Positions 24,400 to 33,044 of a stretch of DNA of 64,000 nt are shown piece after piece. Origin of the DNA: Arthrobacter sp. U41 (GTDB lineage: Bacteria; Actinomycetota; Actinomycetes; Actinomycetales; Micrococcaceae); assembly GCF_001750145.1 (NCBI RefSeq), contig NZ_CP015732.1, forward strand, positions 248,001 through 312,000. Reading direction: 5' to 3'. Both the position numbers and the translations under genes were made by a program. The stretch's first letter is position 1. The number at the start of each line of letters is the position of its first letter. A model generated the notes under the pieces. That model ran no database searches, was not told the DNA's origin, and worked only from the letters and a program-made list of their open reading frames with translations.

Positions 24400-25779
24400 T
24401 CACTTTCGGCGGCGCGGGCCCGGACCTGAGTTCTCGTACCATGCGGCCCAGTCCCTCGGGTGGACCGAGGGTCTGCCGATGAGATAGCTCTGTGCTGCGG
24501 TCATGCCGAGCCCGGCAACGGCGGCAAGCTCTTCGGGTGTTTCGATGCCTTCGGCGACAAGGGTGGCGCCGATCTGCCGGGCGAACTCGGCGAGGGCGGC
24601 ACCGAGTGCGAGTTGGCCTTGGTTGTCGTCGATCCCTGCGATGAGGCTGCGGTCCAGCTTGATGATGTCGGGCCGGACGTGCAGGATGTGACGCATGGAG
24701 GCGAAGCCCGAGCCGGCGTCGTCGACCGCAATTCGCAACCCCCGCTGCCGGAGCGGCTTCAGAGCAGAGATGAGGGGAGTGTATTCGGATACTTCCAGTC
24801 GCTCTGTTAGTTCCAGGACGATTCTCTTCAGCGGCAGACCGGAACGTTTCAGAAGTCCCGGGAGCCTTGGGTCCAGACAGGTCGACGGTGAAATGTTCAG
24901 GGCCACGTAAATGGAGGGAGGCAGGCACAAGGCGGCTTCCAATGCTGTCTCCAGGGCGGCGAAATCGAGGTCGGACACAAGGCCGGCGACCGCGGCCTCG
25001 GCGAACCAGTACTCCGCACCCACCCCGTCCTCTTCGACGAACCGCGTCAGAGCCTCGACACCGATGAGGTGTCCTGTGGTCAGGTCGTGGATGGGCTGGA
25101 AGGCGGTCAGGAGCAGCTTCTGATCGATCATCGCCAGGATCCGGGTTCTGCTCTCTGAGGCGGCTGCCGCCTGTGCTGATTCCGGGGGCAGGGGCCGGCC
25201 GGTGCCTTCGAATCCGACGCGTTGTCCCTCACGGGCCTGGCGGAGGGTGCCGGTGACGTCCATCCAGACTGTGGTGCCGTCCCGGTGCCGGCAGCGCACG
25301 ATGGCTCCGGTCCACGGGGAGCCGGATTCTATATCCGATGTCTGAACGGCTTTCCATGATCTCGCGAGGTCGGCGGGTTCGATGACGACGTTGCAATGCC
25401 TGCCAATCAGGTCCGCGGGCGGCCAGCCCAGCATGGTGGCGCTGGCCGGATTGGAGAAAGTGAAGATTCCCTGGTCATTCACCGCCCATACCCAGTCACG
25501 GCTGGTGCGCAGGACCGTGTCCATCAGTTGGGCATCATTTAGGGATCTGATGCTCTCAGCGCGGTGGTTCCTGCGGAACCGCAGGGCAAGAACGGTGGCC
25601 ATGACGATCGGCATCACGATCAGCGATCCGGTTAGCAGTTGGACGCCGGGATGATCCAGCATGCTGGCAGGATCCAGGATCAGGGCGGCACCGGCGGAAA
25701 GGGCGAAGACGACCTGGACAACCAGCACGCACACGAGAGCGTCCCGCACCCGCGGTGTACCCGGTTCTTTATCCGTCAT
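24400..25779 (-). CDS. PAS-EAL c-di-GMP phosphodiesterase, membrane-bound
   Basis: 459 residues: two N-terminal membrane segments (~14-35 and ~46-66), a PAS domain at ~85-190 (DWVWAVNDQGIFTFSNPAS) and an EAL domain at ~215-450. The active-site set is complete: E in GVEALTRF, N in ALNISPST, E in VLELTE, DD in VDDAGSG, K in IIKLDRS, E in VAEGIET and Q in AAQSYLIG. It should therefore hydrolyse c-di-GMP to pGpG. GAGGGGTGACGGC precedes the ATG. A related EAL gene at 27904 lacks several of these residues. Confidence 0.87.
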   Translation of the reverse strand: MTDKEPGTPRVRDALVCVLVVQVVFALSAGAALILDPASMLDHPGVQLLTGSLIVMPIVMATVLALRFRRNHRAESIRSLNDAQLMDTVLRTSRDWVWAVNDQGIFTFSNPASATMLGWPPADLIGRHCNVVIEPADLARSWKAVQTSDIESGSPWTGAIVRCRHRDGTTVWMDVTGTLRQAREGQRVGFEGTGRPLPPESAQAAAASESRTRILAMIDQKLLLTAFQPIHDLTTGHLIGVEALTRFVEEDGVGAEYWFAEAAVAGLVSDLDFAALETALEAALCLPPSIYVALNISPSTCLDPRLPGLLKRSGLPLKRIVLELTERLEVSEYTPLISALKPLRQRGLRIAVDDAGSGFASMRHILHVRPDIIKLDRSLIAGIDDNQGQLALGAALAEFARQIGATLVAEGIETPEELAAVAGLGMTAAQSYLIGRPSVHPRDWAAWYENSGPGPRRRK

Positions 25780-25808
25780 GCCGTCACCCCTCGGCTACTC
25801 TGCTGAAT

Positions 25809-26900
25809 TCATTCCCTGACACTCGCGTGTTCGCGCTGGGAGCGTCGGGTCCCGGGTACGGCGGCCGCGGCGCGGTTCCGTCGGCGAAGGCGCCGCATGA
25901 ACACAACTGCTGCGGCCGCGGCCATGAGCAGGACGGCAGCGGTCGCGGCCAGCGGCAGCCACGGGAAACCGTCCTCGGGTGTCGCGGCGACGGTCGGACC
26001 GGGGCCGGTGTCAGGGAAGGTGACCGTTGCGGACGCCGTCCGCTCCAGCAGACCGCTCGTTAGCTTGATGTGGGCCGTCCAAGGCCCGTTGGGGAGTACG
26101 GCGGGGGTGGTAAAGGTGACGGTCTGGGCGTTGCCCGGGGCGAGGGTTGTCGCCTTCTGCACGTTGAAGGGGCCAGCGGAGAGGCCGCCGGGGCCACCTG
26201 TCAGGCTGAGCCCGCCGGTGATGTCGAGTGCGCGTCCGCCCGTGTTCGTGACAACGGCGCTCAGCACAGGGTTGCCGTCATTGCCGCGGCCGGCGGTGAC
26301 GGAATCAATGGCAAAATCGGCCGGTTTGCCGTTGCCCGGTCCCACAGAGAGGTAGATGCGGATGCCGACCCGGTTGGCCTGCACGACGCCGCCCTTGTCC
26401 GCGGGGCTCCGTACTTCGGCCCAGATGGCGCCGTACTGCTCACCTTCAGCCGCGTCGGACGGGACCGTGATCGTCACCAGGATTTCGGCGGCGGCACCGG
26501 CTGGCAGATCAACCTGGGGCCGGGCGACCTGGGTCCAGGTGGTGAGGTCGCTTTTAACCGTCTCGTCATCGCCGATGAAGGCGCCGGCCTCGATGTGCGC
26601 GGCGCCCTGATAGACGCGGATGGACTGCGCGGATCCGGTATTGTTCTCGACCCGGACCCGGCGCTTGATCTCGGTACCGGGTGCGAGCCTGTCAACAATG
26701 TAGGTCCGCGCCCGCGGGTCGTTCTGGGTGCCGGCGGGGATGTCCAGCAGCCGAATTCCGACCCCGGCCGGCTGCGACGGAGGCGGAGCCGGGGTCGTCG
26801 CGCGAGGGACGTCAGCCGCGACGGCTGCAGCCACCGGGGAGAAGGCGAGCAGGATCATCGCGATTAGAGTCATCAGGGAACGCAAGAAGTGCCTCTGCAT
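25809..26900 (-). CDS. DUF916-like (WxL-associated) surface protein
   Basis: 363 residues: a signal peptide (MQRHFLRSLMTLIAMILLAF, then Ala-rich cleavage region), an Ig-like peptidoglycan-binding region like DUF916 (VGIRLLDIPAGTQNDPRART, then PGTEIKRRVRVENNTGSAQS and GEQYGAIWAEV), a second beta domain, and a C-terminal membrane helix (~325-347) followed by an Arg-rich tail. It is probably anchored outside and attached to the wall. In Firmicutes DUF916 proteins accompany WxL-domain surface proteins. The gene follows a small secreted beta-rich protein by 92 bases, the same arrangement. Confidence 0.7.
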   Translation of the reverse strand: MQRHFLRSLMTLIAMILLAFSPVAAAVAADVPRATTPAPPPSQPAGVGIRLLDIPAGTQNDPRARTYIVDRLAPGTEIKRRVRVENNTGSAQSIRVYQGAAHIEAGAFIGDDETVKSDLTTWTQVARPQVDLPAGAAAEILVTITVPSDAAEGEQYGAIWAEVRSPADKGGVVQANRVGIRIYLSVGPGNGKPADFAIDSVTAGRGNDGNPVLSAVVTNTGGRALDITGGLSLTGGPGGLSAGPFNVQKATTLAPGNAQTVTFTTPAVLPNGPWTAHIKLTSGLLERTASATVTFPDTGPGPTVAATPEDGFPWLPLAATAAVLLMAAAAAVVFMRRLRRRNRAAAAVPGTRRSQREHASVRE

Positions 26901-26992
26901 GGTCGTGGGTGGTGCCGTTGCTGTCAACGTCGGGTTCCCGGGCGCTGGCGGTTTGCCGGACCGGGGAACCCGACGCTGATGCGTTGGAGCGC

Positions 26993-27520
26993 TTAGAGGA
27001 ACGAGTGGGTCATCGTGGCAGTGTACGTGTCCGCCAGGGTGCCGGCCGGCGCGAGGATGCTCAGGCTGGCGTCCCAGGTGGCGGTGTTGTTGCCGGAGAC
27101 TGCCGTCGCCGTCTGGACCGTTTTGGCGGTAGACAGGTCCACCTGCGTGGCCGGCGTGACCGTCGCGGTGCCGGTGACCGTCGGCGCGGCCGGGGTGTAG
27201 GTGGCTGCGGAGGCAGGGATGGTGCGGGCAGGGACGGCGGTACCTACAAAGCCGGTCAGGATGACCTGAGCCTGCCATCCGGTTACGCCTGCACGGTTGT
27301 CGGTGACCTGGACGGCCGTGAGGGGGACGGAGGTAGTGCCTCCTGGCGTCACGGTGCCGAGATTGGCAGTGCCGGGTGCGGAGACCGACAGAACACCAGG
27401 TTCAACCAGAACGGTGACCGTAGTGTCCGCCGTCGGGGCGGCAGTCGCCGGAAGGGCGATGGAGCCGACGAGGGCAGCCGAAACGGCAACGGCGAGAGAG
27501 ACACGGGAGAGATTGCGCAT
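26993..27520 (-). CDS. Small secreted WxL-like surface protein
   Basis: 175 residues: a signal peptide (MRNLSRVSLAVAVSAALVGS, cleavage near ATAAPTA), then a Thr/Val/Ala-rich beta protein with VTDNRAGVTGWQAQVILTGF resembling the WxL-domain core (the region where DNR-x-x-x-x-GW precedes). It ends in TYTATMTHSFL. The start ATG 27520 has AAAGG 9 bases ahead. A 5' untranslated region of about 90 bases with a hairpin precedes it. Likely transcribed with the DUF916-like gene. The WxL resemblance is partial. Confidence 0.65.
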   Translation of the reverse strand: MRNLSRVSLAVAVSAALVGSIALPATAAPTADTTVTVLVEPGVLSVSAPGTANLGTVTPGGTTSVPLTAVQVTDNRAGVTGWQAQVILTGFVGTAVPARTIPASAATYTPAAPTVTGTATVTPATQVDLSTAKTVQTATAVSGNNTATWDASLSILAPAGTLADTYTATMTHSFL

Positions 27521-27568
27521 GGTTTGAGACCTTTGCTGGAATCGAAAAGAGGTCCAGGAAGGGCACCT

Positions 27569-27602
27569 GGCCTGCCGCGGGAAATCACCCTTTCGGCAGG
27601 CC
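27569..27602 (-). promoter_or_regulatory. Hairpin in the 5' leader of the WxL-like gene
   Basis: GGCCTGCCG at 27569-27577 pairs perfectly with CGGCAGGCC at 27594-27602; inside, GGG and CCC can extend the stem. It lies 49 bases before the ATG at 27520 and just after the predicted transcription start. It may be a regulatory leader element; it does not fit the c-di-GMP riboswitch classes I know. Confidence 0.5.
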
Positions 27603-27622
27603 CCCACGGTCTACAGCCAAGC

Positions 27623-27648
27623 TACCCACGCCCATTGTGTTCGGAAAC
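27623..27648 (-). promoter_or_regulatory. SigF/SigB-like promoter of the surface-protein genes
   Basis: On the minus strand GTTT (27648-27645), 17 bases, GGGTA (27627-27623). This matches the actinobacterial general-stress sigma consensus GTTT-N15-17-GGGTA. Initiation would give a leader of about 95 bases. Confidence 0.5.
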
Positions 27649-27859
27649 GAAACTGCGCCCATCCTGCTCAACACCTGCGTTAACTCCCGGATCAGGGTAA
27701 GGATCTTGCGCTACAGTCGACTGGAAATCGTCTTTCCGGGTTCTCTGACGACTTCATGAAGAACCGCCGACCGCCTCGTTGTACAGTGTGGTTCACGCCC
27801 CCGGTTTCCTGTCCCGCACCCGGCACCTCGCGGCCAGGAGAAGTAGTCGAGCGGCCAGG

Positions 27860-27885
27860 CCGGTTCCGGACTCAGTCGGAACCGG
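27860..27885 (+). promoter_or_regulatory. Hairpin next to the ribosome site of the degenerate EAL gene
   Basis: CCGGTTCCG, 8-base loop, CGGAACCGG: a perfect 9-bp stem ending 5 bases before AAAGGA (27891-27896) and 18 before the ATG. It is placed where it could affect translation. Confidence 0.45.
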
Positions 27886-27903
27886 GGAACAAAGGAATAG
27901 CCA

Positions 27904-29019
27904 ATGTCGATGGACCGATCCTCCGATCCGGAACGCACTGTTACCCCGCATCCTGCTGACCCGGGGGCGGCTGGTCCGGTGAGTGATGACGTGCCGGGCA
28001 TCCGGAAGCAGGCGGCCGAGATTATCGATGCCGTTCTGTCCGGGTCTGCGCCCGAGCAGGCTTCCGCCCGTGATCAGCTGCGCGAACATCTGGCGGCCCA
28101 TCCGGGCCGCCCGGACATTGCGCTGGTAGAGCACCTGACCGCGCTCAGGTCCCTGGGCACCTTCCCTCCAGTGAACCCGGAGGGCCCGGCACCGGTCCCT
28201 GTATCAGGGGCGTGGCCTCCGGCCGCTGAATGGTCCGTCCAGCCGGAAGAGAGTCTTAGCTCGAGGGTAGAGGCGGTCCTGAAAGACAGGATGCTGATAA
28301 CAGCGTTCCAGCCGATACATGACCTCGCCAACGGCGGCGTTGTCGGGGCTGAGGCACTCACCCGGTTCGTCAGTACCGGGAGCGACGCCGCGGAGGACTG
28401 GTTCGCAGGAGCCCGGGACGTGCGGCTGGGAAGTGATCTTGAATTCGCGTCGCTGGAGTCCGCCCTTACCGCTGCAAAGGAGCTGCCGGAGAGCCTTTAT
28501 GTGGCGCTGAAGCTGTCCCCGTCCACGTGTCTGGACCCGCTCCTGGCGGGGCTCCTGGAGCGATCGGGAATTCCTCCTGAGCGCATTGTCCTGGAACTCA
28601 CTGAAGCCCTGACAAGCGAGCAGCCCGCTGCGATTGTCGCGGCGCTGGCGCCGCTGCGCCGTAACGGAGTCCGGCTCGCGGTTGACCATGCGGGCTCGTA
28701 TTTCTCCTCGATCCGCCACATCAAGCACCTCCGGCCCGAGATCATCAAACTGGACCGCGCCCTCATTGCCGGAATCGATACCGACACCTTGCGCCATGCC
28801 CTCGGGGAGGCCCTGGTCGGGTTGGCCGAACAGATCGGTGCCGTGGCGATCGCCCAGGGAATCGAAACCTGTGCGGAACTGGCAGCTGTGACCGATCTTG
28901 GGATGGCCGCAGGGCAGGGCTATTTCCTGGGTCGTCCGACCACCCTCCGGGCAGACTGGAACGCCTGGAACGTCGCCGGACTCGATACCCTCTCCGTGAT
29001 TGCGCCCGACCAGTCTTAA
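27904..29019 (+). CDS. EAL-domain protein with degenerate active site
   Basis: 371 residues; a ~110-residue Pro-rich, partly helical N-terminus, then an EAL fold at ~120-360. Kept: E150 (EAL), E231 (LELTE), D261, K282 and Q338. Changed: the metal-binding Asn is K203 (ALKLSPST), the second Asp of the DD pair is H262 (VDHAGS), and the Glu of AEG is Q318 (AQGIET). Hydrolysis of c-di-GMP is therefore unlikely; it may bind the nucleotide or act through protein contact. It is closely related to the intact EAL gene at 24400. Soluble, with no membrane segment. Confidence 0.85.
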   Translation: MSMDRSSDPERTVTPHPADPGAAGPVSDDVPGIRKQAAEIIDAVLSGSAPEQASARDQLREHLAAHPGRPDIALVEHLTALRSLGTFPPVNPEGPAPVPVSGAWPPAAEWSVQPEESLSSRVEAVLKDRMLITAFQPIHDLANGGVVGAEALTRFVSTGSDAAEDWFAGARDVRLGSDLEFASLESALTAAKELPESLYVALKLSPSTCLDPLLAGLLERSGIPPERIVLELTEALTSEQPAAIVAALAPLRRNGVRLAVDHAGSYFSSIRHIKHLRPEIIKLDRALIAGIDTDTLRHALGEALVGLAEQIGAVAIAQGIETCAELAAVTDLGMAAGQGYFLGRPTTLRADWNAWNVAGLDTLSVIAPDQS

Positions 29020-29046
29020 CTACCTCCCGGGTCCTGGCAACAAATA

Positions 29047-29074
29047 CCGGGGCGGACACCGGCGTCCGCCCCGG
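29047..29074. terminator. Bidirectional hairpin between convergent EAL genes
   Basis: CCGGGGCGGAC (29047-29057), loop ACCGGC, GTCCGCCCCGG (29064-29074): 11 perfect pairs between the convergent stops at 29019 and 29126. Confidence 0.7.
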
Positions 29075-29125
29075 GGCGTCCCAAAGCCCCGCCCCGTCCC
29101 CGGGCCGTGGTGTTCGGTGTTTGTG

Positions 29126-31426
29126 TCAGCTGCCGATCGTGTCTTCGAATTCAACGTCAGGCGCCGGCTGGGGACTGGTGCCTTGGGTCAACAGCGCCTC
29201 GATCATCTGGGAGGGACCGGGCGGGGATAAATGGTATCCCTGTCCCATGCTGCACCCGAGGCCGCGGAGAAAGTGCAGCTGGTCGGGTTTTTCGATGCCT
29301 TCGGCGATGACGTCGAGGGAGAGTTTGTGGGCGAGGCCGAGGATACCTTCGAGCATGGCTGTGGCTGGTGCGTAGCCTTCCTGGGGGGTGAGGAAGGACC
29401 GGTCGATTTTGAGGATGTCCACGGGCAGCGCAGCGAGCGTGCTCAGGGAGGAGAAGCCTGTTCCGAAGTCGTCGATAGCGATGCGGACGCCTAAGGCTTT
29501 GAGTGTATTAAGGGCGCTGATACCGCCGTCAACGTTGCCCGCCAGGGCAGTTTCGGTGACTTCGAGGACCACTTTGTCTGCTTGGGTGGTGGGGTCGGAG
29601 AGGATGCGATTGATGGATGCCAGACTCTGTGGGTCTCGGAGCTGGAACGTGGAAAGGTTCACCGCGATCCAGAGGTCCTCGCAGCCGGGAAGGCATTGGC
29701 GCCAAGCGGTGGCTTGTTGGGTTGCGGTCTTCAGCACCCAGCAGCCGATGGCGTCGATGTCGCCGGTCTCTTCGGCCAGGGTGATGAACTCGGACGGGGG
29801 CAGAATCCCCAGGGTGGGGTGGTGCCAGCGCACGAGTGCTTCAGCGCCCACGATTGCCCCGGTGCGCAAGTTGGTGACGGGCTGGTATTCAACGCGGAGC
29901 TGCCCCGCGGGTGTGGCCGCGGGGAGGTCGGCTTTGAGGGCGGCCCGGTACGCCATGTGGTCATAGCCTTCGGCGTCAAAGAGCTGGTAGCGGCCTTTGC
30001 CGCCGTGTTTGGCCATATACATCGCGAAGTCCGCTTCCCGCAGCAAGGTGGAGGGGTCCTGCGTTCCGGGTCGCCTTTGGGCGGCCCCCATGCTCACGGT
30101 GACCATCAGTCGGTTTTCGCGGACGTGAAACGGTGCGCGCAGGGCCTCGTGGATCCGTGCAGCGACCGCGCCGGTCCCGGAGATACCCTCCTGGTCCGTG
30201 ACCAGGACCGCGAACTCGTCCCCGCCGAGGCGGGCGACCAGGTCGTTCGGGCGCACGCAGCTCTTGAGCCGGGCAGTGAGCTGGATGAGTAGGGCATCGC
30301 CGCTGTCGTGGCCCAGGGAGTCGTTGACATTCTTGAAATCATCGACGTCGATGAATAACAGTCCCGCGTGGCGGGTCCGGAGGTCGTGGCCGGGTCCGAA
30401 AGCGCCGGCAAGGCGTTCGGTCAGCGCGGCGCGGTTGGCGAGTCCGGTGAGTGGATCGTGGTTGGCCCGGTGGGTGAGTTCCTCGTGGCTGTCGTGGACG
30501 GCGGCGGCCAGGGAGTTGAACGCCTGCGCGAGCTCGCCGAGTTCATCGCGGCGGACCACCTCGATGCGGTGGCGGTAATCGCCGGCGCGCAGCTTTGCGA
30601 CGCCACGGCTCAGCCCTTCCAGAGGCTGCATAAGGTATTTGATCATCCGTCTGCGGAAGTACAGCACCGCGGCCGCGGTCAGGCTGAACAGCGCACTGCG
30701 TGCCACGATCACGAGCTGTTCGAGCCTTGCACTGGAGGCGATTCCAACGTCCAGGGCCTCCAGGGACGAACGCTCGATACCGGCCAGTTGCGTACGGATA
30801 CGGGCACCCGCCGCGGCGAAGGAAGGAACGTCGGACAGGCGGTCCGCTCCGGCAGCCTGGACCTGGTCTTCCCACAAGCCATGGGCGGCCAAGTTATCCT
30901 GCCATGCCCGGCGGGCCACGACGACGTCTGCCCGCATGGTCATCCCGGTTGGAAGTACCATGGCAGCTTTCTCGAACAGGTCAGAAAGTTCCTGCTGCTG
31001 CTGGAGGTAGGAGGGCCGGTCCGAGGGTACGCCGGAGAGCAGAAGAAGTCCCGCCTGCTCGTGGGCATCGAGGGCGGCCCGCAGGCCGGCGATGATGTCC
31101 GCCTCGGCGTGGAGCCGTGAGGCTGCCGAATGCACCTCGTTCATGACTCCCCGGACACCGATGACGGTAGCCGCGGCCCCGAGCAGCACCGCGAGGAACA
31201 TCAGCAGGAACGCCCAGGACCACTCACGTTGCAGCGTCCAGGTCCGGGCAGGAGCATCAGGAAGCGTTCCGGACGCAGTGGTGGCCGTTGAAGGGACGGC
31301 GGCGCTGATACTTGGAAAACGACAACCACAATCACAGGACAGGCCCGGATCGCGGCCGATAATGCTGCCATCCGGCTGCGCCCTGCGGCCGACTTCGAGT
31401 CTCTCTGCCGGGCTGTGCTTTGTCAT
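29126..31426 (-). CDS. HAMP-GGDEF-EAL bifunctional c-di-GMP protein
   Basis: 766 residues. A Cys-containing N-terminus (CDCGC near residue 34), membrane helices near 75-95 and 245-262 around a ~150-residue extracytoplasmic helical sensor, then HAMP, GGDEF (~315-480) and EAL (~500-750). GGDEF is intact (RLGGDEFAVL), and five residues before it is an RxxD product-inhibition site (RPND). The EAL set is complete (GAEALVRW, AVNLS, LEVTE, IDDFGTG, LKIDRS, AEGIE, GQGY). It can potentially both make and break c-di-GMP. The second of two adjacent ATGs (31426) has the better spacing to GGAGG. Confidence 0.88.
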   Translation of the reverse strand: MTKHSPAERLEVGRRAQPDGSIIGRDPGLSCDCGCRFPSISAAVPSTATTASGTLPDAPARTWTLQREWSWAFLLMFLAVLLGAAATVIGVRGVMNEVHSAASRLHAEADIIAGLRAALDAHEQAGLLLLSGVPSDRPSYLQQQQELSDLFEKAAMVLPTGMTMRADVVVARRAWQDNLAAHGLWEDQVQAAGADRLSDVPSFAAAGARIRTQLAGIERSSLEALDVGIASSARLEQLVIVARSALFSLTAAAVLYFRRRMIKYLMQPLEGLSRGVAKLRAGDYRHRIEVVRRDELGELAQAFNSLAAAVHDSHEELTHRANHDPLTGLANRAALTERLAGAFGPGHDLRTRHAGLLFIDVDDFKNVNDSLGHDSGDALLIQLTARLKSCVRPNDLVARLGGDEFAVLVTDQEGISGTGAVAARIHEALRAPFHVRENRLMVTVSMGAAQRRPGTQDPSTLLREADFAMYMAKHGGKGRYQLFDAEGYDHMAYRAALKADLPAATPAGQLRVEYQPVTNLRTGAIVGAEALVRWHHPTLGILPPSEFITLAEETGDIDAIGCWVLKTATQQATAWRQCLPGCEDLWIAVNLSTFQLRDPQSLASINRILSDPTTQADKVVLEVTETALAGNVDGGISALNTLKALGVRIAIDDFGTGFSSLSTLAALPVDILKIDRSFLTPQEGYAPATAMLEGILGLAHKLSLDVIAEGIEKPDQLHFLRGLGCSMGQGYHLSPPGPSQMIEALLTQGTSPQPAPDVEFEDTIGS

Positions 31427-31750
31427 CATCTGCCTCCGGGAAGGTGCAGGCACGCGCCGCACCGCCAATCTGGAGCGTAGCGGATCGGTTCCGGTATCCC
31501 CTCAAAAGTGACGACGTTACCTCCACAGCCCGGGCAGGTTCCCGGATCGATGGAGACGACGTGCCGGGACAGCGACACGGCGGACCTGACCGTGGGGCTG
31601 GAATGTCCGGTTCCGGAGTCACCCGTTTTGTCTCATCGGTTTCGGATTGTTACTGCGGCTCGCGGACAGGTGTCATCAGGATCTAAGCTTCTTCAGGTTT
31701 CCGGAACTGCCGGATACTCTCGGTCAGGGGGCCGGCCGGGAGGGGCTCGT

Positions 31751-32494
31751 ATGGAACAGGGTGGGCCGCGGCTGCGTGGAGTGGTTGCTGAGGACCTCCA
31801 GGACCTGGTGCTGGACAGTGTGGACGTTCAGGAGTTCCTGCACATGCTCTCCCGGTACGCCGCGGAATTCCTGTCCACTGCGGGGCGGCCTGTCCTTTGC
31901 GGGGTCACCGTGACGAGGCCGAAGAAACCTTTGATGACGGCGGCGAGCGACCCCGAAGCGGTTGCGATGGATCAGATCCAGGACATGGCGGGGGACGGGC
32001 CGTGCCTGACCGCCGAGCAGGAGCTGCGGACCATCCACGTTCAGGACCTGGCCTCCGACAAGCAGTGGCCGGTGTTCTCGCTGGCGGCCGCCGAGCGGGG
32101 TTACCGGTCGATTCTGGCAGTGCCGGTCGAGCTGGACGACCAGACACGGGCCGCACTGATCTTCTACGCTGAGGCCCCGGCGGCGTTCACCACGGATAAC
32201 ATCACGCAGGCGGAAAACATTGCCCGACAGGCATCGAAGGCGCTGCGGCTTGCCCTGAGGATCGGCCGTCTTCTCGAGGCCCGGGACGACCTGGTCGCCG
32301 CGATGGAGTCCCGTACCGTCATCGACATGGCCATCGGGGCGATCATGGCGCAAAACCGGTGCTCACCCGGGAAGGCTTTTGCGTTTCTCAGGGATGCGTC
32401 CAATACCCGCAACACCAAGCTGAGGGACGTCGCGAAGTACGTGATCGTTTCTATCGACGGAACAGCCGACGTCCAGGCACATTTCGAGGAGTAA
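31751..32494 (+). CDS. GAF-ANTAR regulator 4
   Basis: 247 residues: GAF at ~20-175 (MAGDGPCLTAEQELRTIHVQ and SILAVPVELDDQ) and ANTAR at ~185-240 (SRTVIDMAIGAIMAQNRCSP). It ends ADVQAHFEE, as in the paralogues at 15414 and 53680. GGGAGGGG lies shortly before ATG 31751; the longer open frame upstream is a leader without coding character. Divergent from the GGDEF-EAL gene. It is the last intact gene before the decayed island. Confidence 0.82.
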   Translation: MEQGGPRLRGVVAEDLQDLVLDSVDVQEFLHMLSRYAAEFLSTAGRPVLCGVTVTRPKKPLMTAASDPEAVAMDQIQDMAGDGPCLTAEQELRTIHVQDLASDKQWPVFSLAAAERGYRSILAVPVELDDQTRAALIFYAEAPAAFTTDNITQAENIARQASKALRLALRIGRLLEARDDLVAAMESRTVIDMAIGAIMAQNRCSPGKAFAFLRDASNTRNTKLRDVAKYVIVSIDGTADVQAHFEE

Positions 32495-32700
32495 ACCTCT
32501 GCCCGAGCCACTGCAGGATACGGGAATTGTTGATTTACGGGGCACTGGACCCTTACCGGCGCAGCGGGGCGCCAGATAGCAATGGAGATACCGCGGCGGT
32601 TTACCCGAACTGGGTCGGGGAACGCCGTGGCGGTGGGGTCCGGGCGTGGCGTTGAGACCCGCCCGGGCCCGACCGAGACAGCGATAGGCGGTGGGTCCAA
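32495..32700. other. Non-coding left end of the decayed island
   Basis: No gene, hairpin or repeat recognised. The ClpC fragment begins abruptly at 32701, so this 206-base stretch contains the left breakpoint. Confidence 0.4.
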
Positions 32701-33044
32701 CAGGAGATCATCGGGCAGGGCCGGCAGGCCATCCAGCTGCTCTCGGGTTACCAGGGCAAGGAAACCACCGGCGCCCGCGTTGGCCCGGGCCAGGCCGAAG
32801 GCACTCCTGCCGGTTCCGTCGTCCTGGACCAGTTCGGCCGCAACCTGACCCAGGCTGCCCGGGAGAACAAGCTGGACCCCGTCATTGGCCGCGAGTCCGA
32901 AATGGAACGCGTCATGCAGGTGCTTTCCCGGCGCACCAAGAACAACCCCCTGCTGATCGGCGAGCCCGGTGTCGGCAAGACCGCCGTCGTCGAGGGCCTT
33001 GCCCAGGCGATTGTCCGCGGAGAGGTCCCGGAAACCATCAAGAA
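32701..33044 (+). pseudogene. clpC: clpC fossil, left part (end of N-domain to first AAA+ P-loop)
   Basis: In one frame it reads [20 protein letters not shown], then [20 protein letters not shown], and the first AAA+ Walker A ([20 protein letters not shown]) through GEVPETIKK. This is unmistakable Clp ATPase ClpC sequence. It has no start or first ~120 codons and begins abruptly at 32701. At about 33044 it joins a later part of the same gene in a different frame, meeting TGA at 33055-33057. Confidence 0.9.

Noticed and set aside
27521..27903. c-di-GMP riboswitch before the surface or EAL genes
   Set aside because: Hairpins exist but the conserved GEMM-I core sequences and the class II pseudoknot elements are not visible.
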